From: AWTP1-13 sp050248715
GTDB taxonomy: Bacteria; Pseudomonadota; Alphaproteobacteria; Rhizobiales; Hyphomicrobiaceae
DNA length: 64,000 nt
Direction of reading: 5' to 3'
Assembly (NCBI GenBank): GCA_050248715.1
Contig: JBFWRV010000002.1
Span: forward strand, 62,001-126,000
Shown: positions 57,117 through 64,000 of the stretch, in pieces
How positions within the stretch are numbered: position 1 is the stretch's first letter
Layout of the letters: every line of letters starts with the position of its first letter
Notes under the pieces: generated by a model
The model's input: the letters and a program-made list of their open reading frames with translations, nothing else
Database searches by the model: none
Told to the model about the DNA's origin: nothing
Translations under genes and position numbers: made by a program

Positions 57117-58103
57117 CTATGCGCTGCGGCCGTTTGCCATCATGGCTCTGGCCGCCGCAATGATCTTTTCGGCTGTTACGCGCACTTCGTCCTCCAGGTT
57201 CGGCGCATAGCTGATCGGCACCCGCGGCGCACCCAGGCGCTTCACCGGAGCCTTGAGGGCGCCGTGCAGGCATTCGGCGACCGTCGCCGCGACCTCCGCG
57301 CCGAAGCCGCCGACACGCACCGCCTCGTGCGCCACCATGAGCCGGCCGGTCTTCTCGACGCTTGCCAGCACGGCCGCCTTGTCCCAGGGCCACAGGCTTC
57401 GCAGATCGATCACCTCGACCTCGATCCCCGCGCCCGCCAGCACTTCTGCGGCCCCCACGCACGTGTGCACGGCCGCCGACCAGGAGACGAGCGTCAGATC
57501 CCTGCCGGCGCGGGCAATGCGGGCCTTCCCGATCTCGATGAGATGCTCGCCGTCCGGCACCTCGCCCTGCAGCGGCCACAGGTTCTTGTGCTCGAGGTAG
57601 ACGACGGGATCGTCGCAGCGGATCGCCGCCTTCAGCAGGCCCTTGTTGCAGGCAGGCGTCGCCGGCGCCACCACGACGAGACCGGGGATGTGGGTGTACC
57701 AGCCTTCCAGCGACTGGGAGTGCTGCGCGGCGGACGAACGCCACATGCCGATGGGCTCGCGCACGACCAGCGGCACGCGCCCCTGGCCGCCGAACATGTA
57801 GCGCGCCTTGGCGGCCTGGTTGACCAGTTCGTCGACGGCGCACAGCGCGAAGTCGGAGAACCTGAGCTCCACGATCGGCCGCGTCCCCATCAACGCCGCG
57901 CCGACGGCGGCCCCCATGATGCAGGCCTCCGAGATCGGGGCGTCAGCAATGCGCTCCGGCCCGAACTCCTCCGGCAGCCCCTTGTACTGGCCGAATACGC
58001 CGCCGCGACCCAGGTCCTCGCCGACGGCCCAGACGGTGGCATCGCGCCGCATCTCCTCGGCGATCGCATCGCGCGCCGCCTCGGCATAGGTGAGCCTGGT
58101 CAT
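57117..58103 (-). CDS. 2-oxoacid/acetoin dehydrogenase E1 component, beta subunit
   Basis: The protein has 328 residues from ATG 58103, overlapping the alpha-subunit stop as ATGA. Transketolase-like motifs are VGEDLGRGGVFGQYKGLPEE, ISEACIMGAAVGAALMGTRP and VVREPIGMWRSSAAQHSQSL, with the conserved C-terminal domain beginning DLTLVSWSAAVHTCVG. It forms a heterotetramer with the alpha subunit. No E2 (acyltransferase) or E3 gene is nearby, so it may share the cell's other E2 or act with a different acceptor. Confidence 0.93.
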   Translation of the reverse strand: MTRLTYAEAARDAIAEEMRRDATVWAVGEDLGRGGVFGQYKGLPEEFGPERIADAPISEACIMGAAVGAALMGTRPIVELRFSDFALCAVDELVNQAAKARYMFGGQGRVPLVVREPIGMWRSSAAQHSQSLEGWYTHIPGLVVVAPATPACNKGLLKAAIRCDDPVVYLEHKNLWPLQGEVPDGEHLIEIGKARIARAGRDLTLVSWSAAVHTCVGAAEVLAGAGIEVEVIDLRSLWPWDKAAVLASVEKTGRLMVAHEAVRVGGFGAEVAATVAECLHGALKAPVKRLGAPRVPISYAPNLEDEVRVTAEKIIAAARAMMANGRSA

Positions 58104-59143
58104 CAGAACGCCTCCCGGCGCGGATCGCCCACGTCCTGCACGTCCGCGAACGCGCGCTCGAGCGGGGGAAACGGCGAAGCCTTGGCCCCGTCGTAAGCGG
58201 CGGCGATCTCGCTGCGCGCGGCCTTCTCCGCGTCGGCTATGTCGGAGGCGGCGACACCTGCAGTCAGAAGCAGATCGCGCGTGCGCGCCACCGGATCCCC
58301 GCCCCAAGCCTTCTCCACCTCGTCCCTGCTGCGATAGCCGGCCGCGTCCGCGGCCGTGTGGCCGGTGAGGCGATAGGTACGGCACAGCAGGAAGCGCGGC
58401 CCGCCGCCGGCGCGGATCTCGGCCAGAAGCCGGCGCACGGCCTCCTCCACGGCCAGGATGTCGTTGCCGTCGATCGTCGCCGATGGAATGCCGAAGCTCT
58501 CCGCGCGCGCCGCCGGCCCGCCGCCCGCCGTCATTGCGTGCGTGCGCGTGGTGGCGGCGAAGCCGTTGTCCTCGCACACGAACAGGATCGGCAGCTTCCA
58601 TACGCCCGCCCAGTTGAGCCCCTCCAGGAACGGCCCGCGATTGATGGCGCCGTCGCCGAAGATGCAGGCGACGATCTCCCTGCCCTTCTTCAGGCGCACG
58701 GCATGCGCGGCACCCACTGCGATCAGGATGTTGGCAGCCACCACGCCGTTGGCGCCGAGCATGCCGACCTTGAAGTCGGCGATGTGCATGGAGCCGCCCT
58801 TGCCCTGGCAGGTGCCGCCCTCGCGGCCGAACAACTCGCGCATCATGGCGAGCGTATCGGCGCCCTTGGCGATGGTGTGCCCGTGGCCACGATGGGTGGA
58901 GAGCAGGATATCGGACGGCTCGAGGTTGGCGCACACGCCCACGGCCACCGCTTCCTGGCCGATGGAGGGATGAATGGCACCGAGCACCAGCTTCTCGTCG
59001 AGTCCCCGGACCGCCGCCTCTTCGAAAGCGCGGATGCGCAGCATGGTACGATAGGAGTTGAGCAGGCGCGCGACATCGAGGTTGCCGGGTGCGGCGCGGC
59101 GCCCCCCGCTCCCCTGGCGCCGTTCAGCCGAATTGGCAGGCAA
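58103..59143 (-). CDS. 2-oxoacid/acetoin dehydrogenase E1 component, alpha subunit
   Basis: The protein has 346 residues from TTG 59143, chosen because GGAGGA lies 7 bases upstream and the next in-frame ATG would remove conserved residues. The ThDP motif is CIFGDGAINRGPFLEGLNWA ending in CEDN; LSTHRGHGHTIAKGAD and GREGGTCQGKGGSMHIADFK are strong pyruvate/acetoin dehydrogenase E1-alpha signatures. It probably oxidatively decarboxylates an imported or ThDP-lyase-derived 2-oxoacid. It is the first gene of the TRAP-containing cluster. Confidence 0.92.
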   Translation of the reverse strand: MPANSAERRQGSGGRRAAPGNLDVARLLNSYRTMLRIRAFEEAAVRGLDEKLVLGAIHPSIGQEAVAVGVCANLEPSDILLSTHRGHGHTIAKGADTLAMMRELFGREGGTCQGKGGSMHIADFKVGMLGANGVVAANILIAVGAAHAVRLKKGREIVACIFGDGAINRGPFLEGLNWAGVWKLPILFVCEDNGFAATTRTHAMTAGGGPAARAESFGIPSATIDGNDILAVEEAVRRLLAEIRAGGGPRFLLCRTYRLTGHTAADAAGYRSRDEVEKAWGGDPVARTRDLLLTAGVAASDIADAEKAARSEIAAAYDGAKASPFPPLERAFADVQDVGDPRREAF

Positions 59144-59726
59144 TTGAGTGTCCTCCGGCGGATTTTTTGCGGGCGGATGATGGGAGGGGCCATACTGCCT
59201 GTCAACGCGCGCCAGGGTCGCGTTTTTTGCGTCACTCCTCGTGATGCCTACACGCCAAGCCGTGCTTCCATCCTCGGAACAAGTCCGAGGGCCGGCAGGC
59301 TCAGCACGGGGTGGAGCCAACCCCGCCGCGCGCTCGCCCACGCTGAGTCCGCACTGGCCGCCCTTGCATGATTGCTGGGCTCGTCGAAGGGCGAAGCCGC
59401 ACAAACAAGCCGTGCTTCGACAAGCTCAGCACGGGGTGGAGCCAACCCCGCCGCGCGCTCGCCCACGCTGAGTACGCACTGGCCGCCCTGAGCTCGTCGG
59501 AGGGCGAAGCCGCACACACAAGCCATGCTTCGACAAGCTCAGCACGGGGTTGGAGCCAACCCCGCCGCGTGCTCGCCCCACGCCGAATATGCACAGGCCC
59601 TCCTGAGCTCGTCGAAGGGCGGGACTGCCGACGCGAGCGCGGTTCGACAAGCTCGCCGCGGTGTTGGAGTATGAGGCCCGCAAGAAACCCGCCAGCCGAG
59701 CCGACCTGCCGCACGGAGGTTCACCC
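59144..59726. other. Intergenic region, 583 bp, mostly repeat array
   Basis: Apart from the promoter expected for the leftward E1-alpha gene, this spacer is filled by the tandem REP-derived array at 59258-59660. No gene is credible here: the open frames are translations of the repeat. Confidence 0.7.
59258..59660. repeat. Tandem array of about 113-bp REP-derived units
   Basis: Units start with CAAGCCGTGCTTCGACAAGC and run through TCAGCACGGGGTGGAGCCAA, CCCCGCCGCGCGCTCGCCCA and GAGCTCGTCGAAGGGCGAAG. Copies begin near 59257 (with an inserted TCCTCGGAACAAGTCCGAGG), 59407 and 59520, with a partial one at 59641. Each unit carries both arms of the REP palindrome. The order and regularity exclude CRISPR: units are nearly identical with no unique spacers. 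Confidence 0.85.
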
Positions 59727-60548
59727 ATGGCGCCGACCGACCTGCCTCAGGAGATCGTTGTCGCCGACACCGCCACCAAGCTCGGACCGCACGCCGGGGG
59801 CAGCGTGATCGTCACCGGCTCGCACGGCGGCCGCTATGCGGCGTATCTCACGCTGAAGGCGCACCCCCGCGCCGTCATCCACAATGACGCCGGCATCGGC
59901 AAGGATGACGCGGGCATCGCCGTCCTCGCCATGGCGCAAGCGCTGGGCGTTGCCGCAGCCACCGTCTCGCACGCAAGCTGCCGCATCGGCGATGCCGCGG
60001 ACATGATGGCACGCGGCGTGATCCGCGACGCCAATGCCGCGTCCCTCGCTCTTGGCGTAGCCGCCGGCATGACCTGCCGCGACGCCGCCCTGCGCCTGCT
60101 TGCGGCTCGCGCCACCGGCCGCGACCCCGAGCCCGTCGAGGAGGCACGGCGCGTGCTCGCCGAGCCTCGCTGGCACCGCCGCATCGTGCTGATCGACTCG
60201 GCCTCCCTCGTCGCACCCGAGGACAAGGGCCAGATCATCGTTGCTGCCTCGCACGGCGCCCTCGTCGGCGGCAGCCCGGCCATGGCGCTCCGCGTCGACG
60301 GCTTCGCGGCCGTCTTCAGCGACGCGGGCATCGGCGCCGACGATGCCGGCATCACGCGCTTGCCGGCGCTCGATGAGCGCGGCATTGCCGGCCTCACCGT
60401 ATCCGCAGCATCGGGGCGCATCGGCGATGCCGCGTCCATCTACGCGGACGGCGTCATCTCGCACGCCAATGCCACGGCGCTGCGCCTGGGTGCGAATGCA
60501 GGCGAGCGCCTGCGCCCGCAACTCGAGAGCTGGGCCGCGCGAGCCTGA
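59727..60548 (+). CDS. Internally duplicated protein of unknown function
   Basis: The protein has 273 residues from ATG 59727. Two homologous halves are visible: VIVTGSHGGRYAAYLTLKAH, RAVIHNDAGIGKDDAGIAVL and SCRIGDAADMMARGVIRDAN in the first, and IIVAASHGALVGGSPAMALR, AAVFSDAGIGADDAGITRLP and SGRIGDAASIYADGVISHAN in the second. The repeated SHG, DAGIGxDDAGI and RIGDAA elements suggest a pseudo-symmetric active site. There is no signal or membrane helix. I recognise related uncharacterised proteobacterial proteins with one such unit but no function. Confidence 0.7.
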   Translation: MAPTDLPQEIVVADTATKLGPHAGGSVIVTGSHGGRYAAYLTLKAHPRAVIHNDAGIGKDDAGIAVLAMAQALGVAAATVSHASCRIGDAADMMARGVIRDANAASLALGVAAGMTCRDAALRLLAARATGRDPEPVEEARRVLAEPRWHRRIVLIDSASLVAPEDKGQIIVAASHGALVGGSPAMALRVDGFAAVFSDAGIGADDAGITRLPALDERGIAGLTVSAASGRIGDAASIYADGVISHANATALRLGANAGERLRPQLESWAARA

Positions 60549-60554
60549 CGGACC

Positions 60555-62108
60555 TCACTTCTCCGAGAGAACGCTGGCGTAGAAGGCACGCGCATCCTCC
60601 GACAACGCCCGACGCGAGGCCGGCCGCAGGTACATCATGTGCCCGCCGCGATAGACCTTGAGCGCGATCGGCCGCGCCCCGTCGAGCGGCGCCAGCTGGT
60701 CGATCAGGTACTGCGAGACCCCGTAGGGCGTGACGAGGTCCGTGTAGCCATGCGTGACCAGCACGCCCAGTGACGGATTGCGGGCGCGCGCCTTCTGCAG
60801 CTCGTCGAGCGCGCCGGCATAGCCCTGCCGCGTCGGCGAGGTGCCGAAATCCCACCGGCCGCTGACCTCGCGGTTGAGGAGCTTGTAGTCGAGGTCCGTC
60901 CTGTAGCCGAGCTCGTCGCGCGCGTACTGGGTGAATGCCGGCGCCAGAACGGTGACGGCCCGGTCGAGGATGGGATCGAACCGCACGTCGCTGCGGCGGG
61001 GGACCGACGTGCTGACGGTCGCGTCGTAGCGGCTCAGCACGCGATCTCCGCTCTTTTCATACTCGCGCGTGAAGGTGCGAACCGACACGCGGCTGTGATG
61101 GCTGCTGATGACGGCTGCCGGCAGCCCGGTATAGCCGGCAAGCATCCGGTCGATTTCCGCATTGCTCTTGAGGCCGGACGCCATGTGCACGAGGTAGCGC
61201 GAGCGCGCGAACTGCTCGACCTCCCGCAGGCTGTCGAGCGAGCCCTGCACGCCATCGCGCCGCTCCAGGTGCGTGGCGGCAATAGACGGCAGCGCCAGGA
61301 CCGTGGGCAGCAGTGCAAAGACGTCGCCGCGCAGCATGGAGAGCTCCAGGGCTGGCGAGACCAGCACGAGCCCCTTGAGCGGCAACCCGCCGCCGGTCAT
61401 GCGGTCGGCCAGCACCGCCGCACGGAATCCGCCGTAGCTCTCGCCCGCCAGAAACAGCGGGCCGAGCGTCCGCCCGGTGCGCGCGAGGTAGAGTCGCATG
61501 AAATCGGCCAGCGCATCGGCATCCTTCTCGACGCCAAAGAAGGCCTTGTCGCCCTCCTCTCCCCCCGCGCTGCGGCTGTAGCCGGTCGCGACGGGATCGA
61601 CGAACACCAGATCGGTAAAGTCGAGCCAGGCATCGGGGTTGTCAGCAAGCTCCAGGGGCCTCAGGGCCGCGGAGCCATCGGCCGTGAAGTTGACGACGCG
61701 GGGGCCGAGTGCGCCCAGATGCAGATAGGCCGAGGCCGCGCCGGGGCCGCCATTGAACACGAACGTAATGGGCCGACCCGGCGGTTGATCGTCGAGCGCG
61801 TAGGCGACGAAGAAGACGTTGGCCGTCACCTCGCCCTTGGCATTTGTGAGCGGCAGCGAGCCCGCGGTCGCCGTGTAGGCGAGACGCCGCTCGCCACGCA
61901 TCAGCCCGCGCCGCGAGACCGCGTCGGGTGGGAACTGGCGCGCGGCATCGGCTGCCCGGTCTGCCGGAGGCGCGGCACGCGGCGCGCCGCCCGGCCGCGC
62001 GGACGGCTGCAGCTGGGCGTGCGTCAAGCCTGGCCAGGCGGTCGCCGCCATGAGCGCCAGGAGCAGCGCGGCAGCGCGCACGCGGGATCGATTGCCTCTG
62101 CTGCTCAT
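60555..62108 (-). CDS. S10-family serine carboxypeptidase-like protein, secreted
   Basis: The protein has 517 residues. A signal peptide (AAALLLALMAATAWPGLTHA) precedes an alpha/beta hydrolase with S10 motifs: FVDPVATGYSRSAGG, the nucleophile in FLAGESYGGFRAA, acid in LVTHGYTDLVTPYG and histidine in VYRGGHMMYLR. NGGPGAASAYLHLGALGPR is the oxyanion-hole segment. It probably trims periplasmic or external peptides at the C-terminus. It is convergent with the duplicated protein gene. Confidence 0.93.
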   Translation of the reverse strand: MSSRGNRSRVRAAALLLALMAATAWPGLTHAQLQPSARPGGAPRAAPPADRAADAARQFPPDAVSRRGLMRGERRLAYTATAGSLPLTNAKGEVTANVFFVAYALDDQPPGRPITFVFNGGPGAASAYLHLGALGPRVVNFTADGSAALRPLELADNPDAWLDFTDLVFVDPVATGYSRSAGGEEGDKAFFGVEKDADALADFMRLYLARTGRTLGPLFLAGESYGGFRAAVLADRMTGGGLPLKGLVLVSPALELSMLRGDVFALLPTVLALPSIAATHLERRDGVQGSLDSLREVEQFARSRYLVHMASGLKSNAEIDRMLAGYTGLPAAVISSHHSRVSVRTFTREYEKSGDRVLSRYDATVSTSVPRRSDVRFDPILDRAVTVLAPAFTQYARDELGYRTDLDYKLLNREVSGRWDFGTSPTRQGYAGALDELQKARARNPSLGVLVTHGYTDLVTPYGVSQYLIDQLAPLDGARPIALKVYRGGHMMYLRPASRRALSEDARAFYASVLSEK

Positions 62109-62282
62109 TCAGGCTCCGGACGCGTTGCTGACCAGGAAGGATGGCACGGCCAAAGCTAGCGGCAGTCCGCCTCCGCCGACACTTACCAGTCCGTAACCTG
62201 CATGACGTGTGCGTGAGCGGTCCTACCCCGGCTCGTCCTTCGCGCGCGAGCCCGCGCGATCCCTCCTCGGCCTGCCCCGACC

Positions 62283-62354
62283 CGCCCTGAGCCCGTCGCG
62301 AACCGTCCTGAGCCCGTCGAAAGACGGTGACGCACACCAAGCCGTGCTTCGACG
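62283..62354. repeat. REP-like palindrome
   Basis: GTCCTGAGCCCGTCGAAAGA at 62307 and GTGCTTCGACGAGCTCAGCA at 62343 form the palindromic pair that seeds the following array. Confidence 0.7.
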
Positions 62355-62465
62355 AGCTCAGCACGGGGTTGGAGCAAGCTCAGCACGGGGTTGGGAGCAA
62401 GTTCAGCACGGGGGGTGGAGCAAGGCCTGCGCGGGGTTGGATCTAGCTCAGCACGGGGAGTGGAG
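62355..62465. repeat. Tandem array of five 22-23 bp repeats
   Basis: Five consecutive copies of AGCTCAGCACGGGGTTGGAG then CA (variants AGTTCAGCACGGGGGGTGGA and AGGCCTGCGCGGGGTTGGAT). The unit equals the right arm of the REP palindrome, so the array appears to have arisen by local expansion of it. Confidence 0.8.
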
Positions 62466-62487
62466 CGCGCAGCCCCGCAGCGCCGGA

Positions 62488-62841
62488 CTACTCGGCCGCG
62501 ACACGCCGCATGCCGCCCTCCGCCGTGACCTCCTGCAGCGCGTGGAAGCCCTCGAATTCCGGATGACCCAAGGTCGTCGGCTTGCTGTATCCGGCCCGCG
62601 CATGCGCCTTGCGGAAGGCCTCCGACCTGGTCCAGTTCTCGAAGTCGGCATGCGAGCGCCACACCGTGTGCGAGGCATAGAGCACGTGGTCCTCCCGCTC
62701 CGGCCCGCGCAGCAGATGGAAGGCTACGAAGCCCGGCAGCTCGTGCAGGTGGCTCTCGCGGTTGAACCAGACGCTCTCGAACTCATCGGTTGCATCCTTC
62801 AGAACCTTGAACCTGTTCATCGCGATGAACATGTCTGGCAT
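62488..62841 (-). CDS. Haem-degrading monooxygenase, IsdG/HmuQ-like (ABM fold)
   Basis: The protein has 117 residues (ATG 62832 gives a 114-residue alternative). The ferredoxin-like ABM fold reads MFIAMNRFKVLKDATDEFES then HELPGFVAFHLLRGPEREDH, with SHTVWRSHADFENWTRSEAF and HARAGYSK following. The N-terminal MFIAMNRF and the pair of conserved Asn and Trp match rhizobial HmuQ/HmuD, which open the haem ring to free iron. It lies divergent from an Rrf2 regulator with palindromes between the two, fitting iron control. Confidence 0.85.
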   Translation of the reverse strand: MPDMFIAMNRFKVLKDATDEFESVWFNRESHLHELPGFVAFHLLRGPEREDHVLYASHTVWRSHADFENWTRSEAFRKAHARAGYSKPTTLGHPEFEGFHALQEVTAEGGMRRVAAE

Positions 62842-63032
62842 CTCCTCGAACCAATTCGCGTTGCCGGGCGGAGCCCCGAAGAGGTGGCGGGAGCGGGCGT
62901 CACCTCGCGGGTGCCGCGCCGGTCCACGGGCCGGTCGATGCTATGGGTTGGCTAGCTGGCTGGCGCCGTCCGGCGCCGGGATCGCGGGCTTGCTCGGACA
63001 GGCACGTACCACCCGCTGTCCGCTCCGACCAA

Positions 63033-63047
63033 AAGCTTGCCAAGCTT
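63033..63047. promoter_or_regulatory. Palindrome AAGCTTG-C-CAAGCTT
   Basis: This perfect 7+1+7 inverted repeat lies in the putative -10 area of a leftward promoter. It could be an operator half for the Rrf2 regulator or another iron regulator. Confidence 0.45.
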
Positions 63048-63049
63048 AG

Positions 63050-63076
63050 GTTTCCTGACTAATGGAGTCAATAATC
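63050..63076 (-). promoter_or_regulatory. Putative promoter and IscR-type palindrome
   Basis: On the reverse strand TTGACT is followed after 17 bases by TAAGCT, a possible sigma-70 pair directed at the haem monooxygenase gene. The -35 overlaps TGACT-AATGG-AGTCA (63056-63070), which has the GACT-N5-AGTC form of IscR-family (Rrf2) operators. The -10 element is weak. Confidence 0.5.
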
Positions 63077-63286
63077 GGGCCAGCCTGTTTCCCGTGCTCC
63101 CGCCGCGAAGTTCTGCCGCAAGCCCAACGCGTCGGTCGGGCCGATGCCGGCCGGTGATGCTTTGCCACAACGGGGTTCCTTTGGACAACCCCTTGGTCGA
63201 GCTTCGCCATCGCGGAAGGCTCGCTTTTGCAGGCTTCTCGTGCGATATGTTGGCGTCAACCGTGCTCTCCTGAGGCACCCGCTCCG

Positions 63287-63775
63287 ATGCGTCTCACCAA
63301 GTCGACGAGCCACGCTATCCGCATCCTGATCTCCTGCGCGCGCGCGGACGGCCACCTGCTCAAGGTGGCCGAGTTGTCGGAGCATCTGCAGATCACTCCG
63401 CAGAACGTCTTCAAGATCGTCAACCTGCTCGCCCGCGCCGGCCTCATCGAGGCCCTGCGCGGACGCAACGGCGGCGTGCGCCTTGCCAGCCCTGCCGGGT
63501 CGATCCGCATCGGCGACGTCGTGCGGGCGACGGAGGTGACCCACGTCGAGATCGAAGGCGGCGACGAGGGACGCCGGACCAAGCGCGGCCACGGGGTCAA
63601 CCAGATCCTCGACAACGCACTTGACGCCTTCATCGACGTGCTCGACCAGCATACGCTCGCCGACATGGCGGCGGGCAAGCAGCCCGATCCGAGACCGGCC
63701 CCGCGGCGCAGACCGGCTCGCGCGTCCGCCACCTCGGGAGCGCGCTACCGCCGGACCCTCCACGACAACTGCTGA
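63287..63775 (+). CDS. Rrf2-family transcriptional regulator
   Basis: The protein has 162 residues from ATG 63287. The winged helix reads MRLTKSTSHAIRILISCARA, then KVAELSEHLQITPQNVFKIV and EALRGRNGGVRLASPAGSIR. The three cysteines that ligate an Fe-S cluster in IscR/NsrR are missing from the usual loop (region RATEVTHVEIEGGDEGRRTK), so it would be a cluster-less member. It probably acts on the divergent haem monooxygenase gene and its own promoter. The C-terminus is long and basic. Confidence 0.88.
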   Translation: MRLTKSTSHAIRILISCARADGHLLKVAELSEHLQITPQNVFKIVNLLARAGLIEALRGRNGGVRLASPAGSIRIGDVVRATEVTHVEIEGGDEGRRTKRGHGVNQILDNALDAFIDVLDQHTLADMAAGKQPDPRPAPRRRPARASATSGARYRRTLHDNC

Positions 63776-63865
63776 CGTCCGCCGGCCGAGAGCGCTGCGG
63801 TCAAGGGTGGCTTTGCTCCCTGCTGGACTGCGCTAAGATGCCGGCTCCTGAAAATCCGGATCGCC

Positions 63866-64000
63866 ATGTCTCTCCTCATCGCCTGCAGCTCGCGCGCCGA
63901 CCAGTTCGCCGCCCTCGCGCGCGACCTCGCCCCCGGCCTCGATGTGCGCATCGCCCCCGACCTCGGCCGCCCCGAGGACATCCACTATGCCCTGGCCTGG
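63866..64000 (+). CDS. GhrA-like glyoxylate/hydroxypyruvate reductase, N-terminal part (runs off window)
   Basis: The 45 visible codons encode MSLLIACSSRADQFAALARD then LAPGLDVRIAPDLGRPEDIH and YALAW. This matches the first strand-helix pair and the DIxYALxW segment of GhrA-type 2-hydroxyacid dehydrogenases. The NAD(P) domain lies outside. AAAATCCGGA precedes the start without a strong Shine-Dalgarno. Confidence 0.7.
   Translation, partial: MSLLIACSSRADQFAALARDLAPGLDVRIAPDLGRPEDIHYALAW

Larger units (their letters stand above)
62109..62487. other. Intergenic region, 379 bp, with tandem repeats
   Basis: The spacer holds the REP palindrome (62290-62370) and the 22-bp tandem array (62355-62465). 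No gene or RNA is apparent between 62109 and 62280. Confidence 0.6.
62842..63286. other. Intergenic region, 445 bp, regulatory
   Basis: This spacer separates the divergent haem monooxygenase and Rrf2 genes and includes two palindromes at 63033-63047 and 63056-63070. No additional gene is apparent. Confidence 0.6.

Noticed and set aside
59258..59660. Possible CRISPR array
   Set aside because: Units are nearly identical with no unique spacers and each contains a REP palindrome; no cas genes are nearby.
61095..62159. 354-codon plus-strand frame
   Set aside because: Antisense to the S10 peptidase gene, which has complete catalytic motifs.

Overview
This window is high-GC, densely coded chromosomal DNA from an alphaproteobacterium, most likely of the order Hyphomicrobiales (Rhizobiales). 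That placement is inferred from gene content: a UvrA with the alphaproteobacterial CPxSG first zinc site, a ruvB-ybgC neighbourhood, OmpA/H3TH membrane proteins, an IsdG-type haem monooxygenase, TctC and TRAP solute-binding proteins, and REP-like palindromes of the type TGAGCTTGTCGAAGGA. I found no rRNA, tRNA, CRISPR array, transposase or prophage.

Layout. 1-10 kb: acyl-CoA and ring-cleavage metabolism (FadJ-type hydratase fragment, Nu-class GST, TPR protein, pirin, VOC protein, alpha/beta hydrolase overlapping an intradiol dioxygenase, a second enoyl-CoA hydratase), a cysteine phosphatase, an Lrp regulator and a hotdog thioesterase. 9-18.6 kb: a decayed TolB-like/TPR gene, an M20 amidohydrolase, a gutted thioesterase, a zinc-dependent phospholipase-like protein fused to a DUF4332-like domain, a threonine-dehydratase-like enzyme, a frameshifted TctC protein and a sulfatase/phosphonate-monoester-hydrolase-like enzyme. 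18.6-22 kb: an envelope cluster of an OmpA protein, a 35-residue membrane protein and a membrane-anchored protein with three H3TH repeats. 22.3-24.9 kb: paaG-paaI-paaK. 25-33.7 kb: ruvB, a Tat-type phosphoesterase, ybgC, another thioesterase, propionyl-CoA carboxylase alpha, gamma-glutamyltransferase and acylphosphatase.

33.8-42.5 kb is the most rearranged part. A flavin monooxygenase and a gene of unknown function share a divergent promoter region that is present twice, each copy preserving a different gene and the second fused to a fragment of the nearby ppk2 gene. Next come a DUF3892 protein, a FlK-like thioesterase, PPK2, a Nudix enzyme, a toxin-antitoxin pair with a frameshifted toxin, a broken GIY-YIG gene among palindromes, and HicAB. 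42.5-51 kb: uvrA carrying an in-frame palindromic insertion, an LLM oxidoreductase, a secreted HExxH protein, a mini-lipoprotein and two divergent secreted caspase-like proteins.

51-59.1 kb holds a leftward cluster in the transcription order E1 alpha, E1 beta, TRAP dctP-dctQ-dctM, a ThDP-dependent lyase, then a DszC-like flavoprotein. It looks like uptake and ThDP-dependent cleavage of an unidentified (2-oxo)carboxylate. 59.2-64 kb: REP-derived tandem arrays around an internally duplicated protein of unknown function and an S10 peptidase, then a haem monooxygenase divergent from an Rrf2 regulator with IscR-like palindromes between them, and the start of a ghrA-like gene.

Several genes carry single-base frameshifts (tctC, RelE-type toxin, GIY-YIG, TolB-like). 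They could be true decay or assembly errors, and read-level checking would decide. I did not identify a clearly novel multi-gene defence or biosynthetic system. The best leads are the reciprocal-decay duplication, the palindromes (one of them inside uvrA), the caspase pair and the TRAP/ThDP operon.
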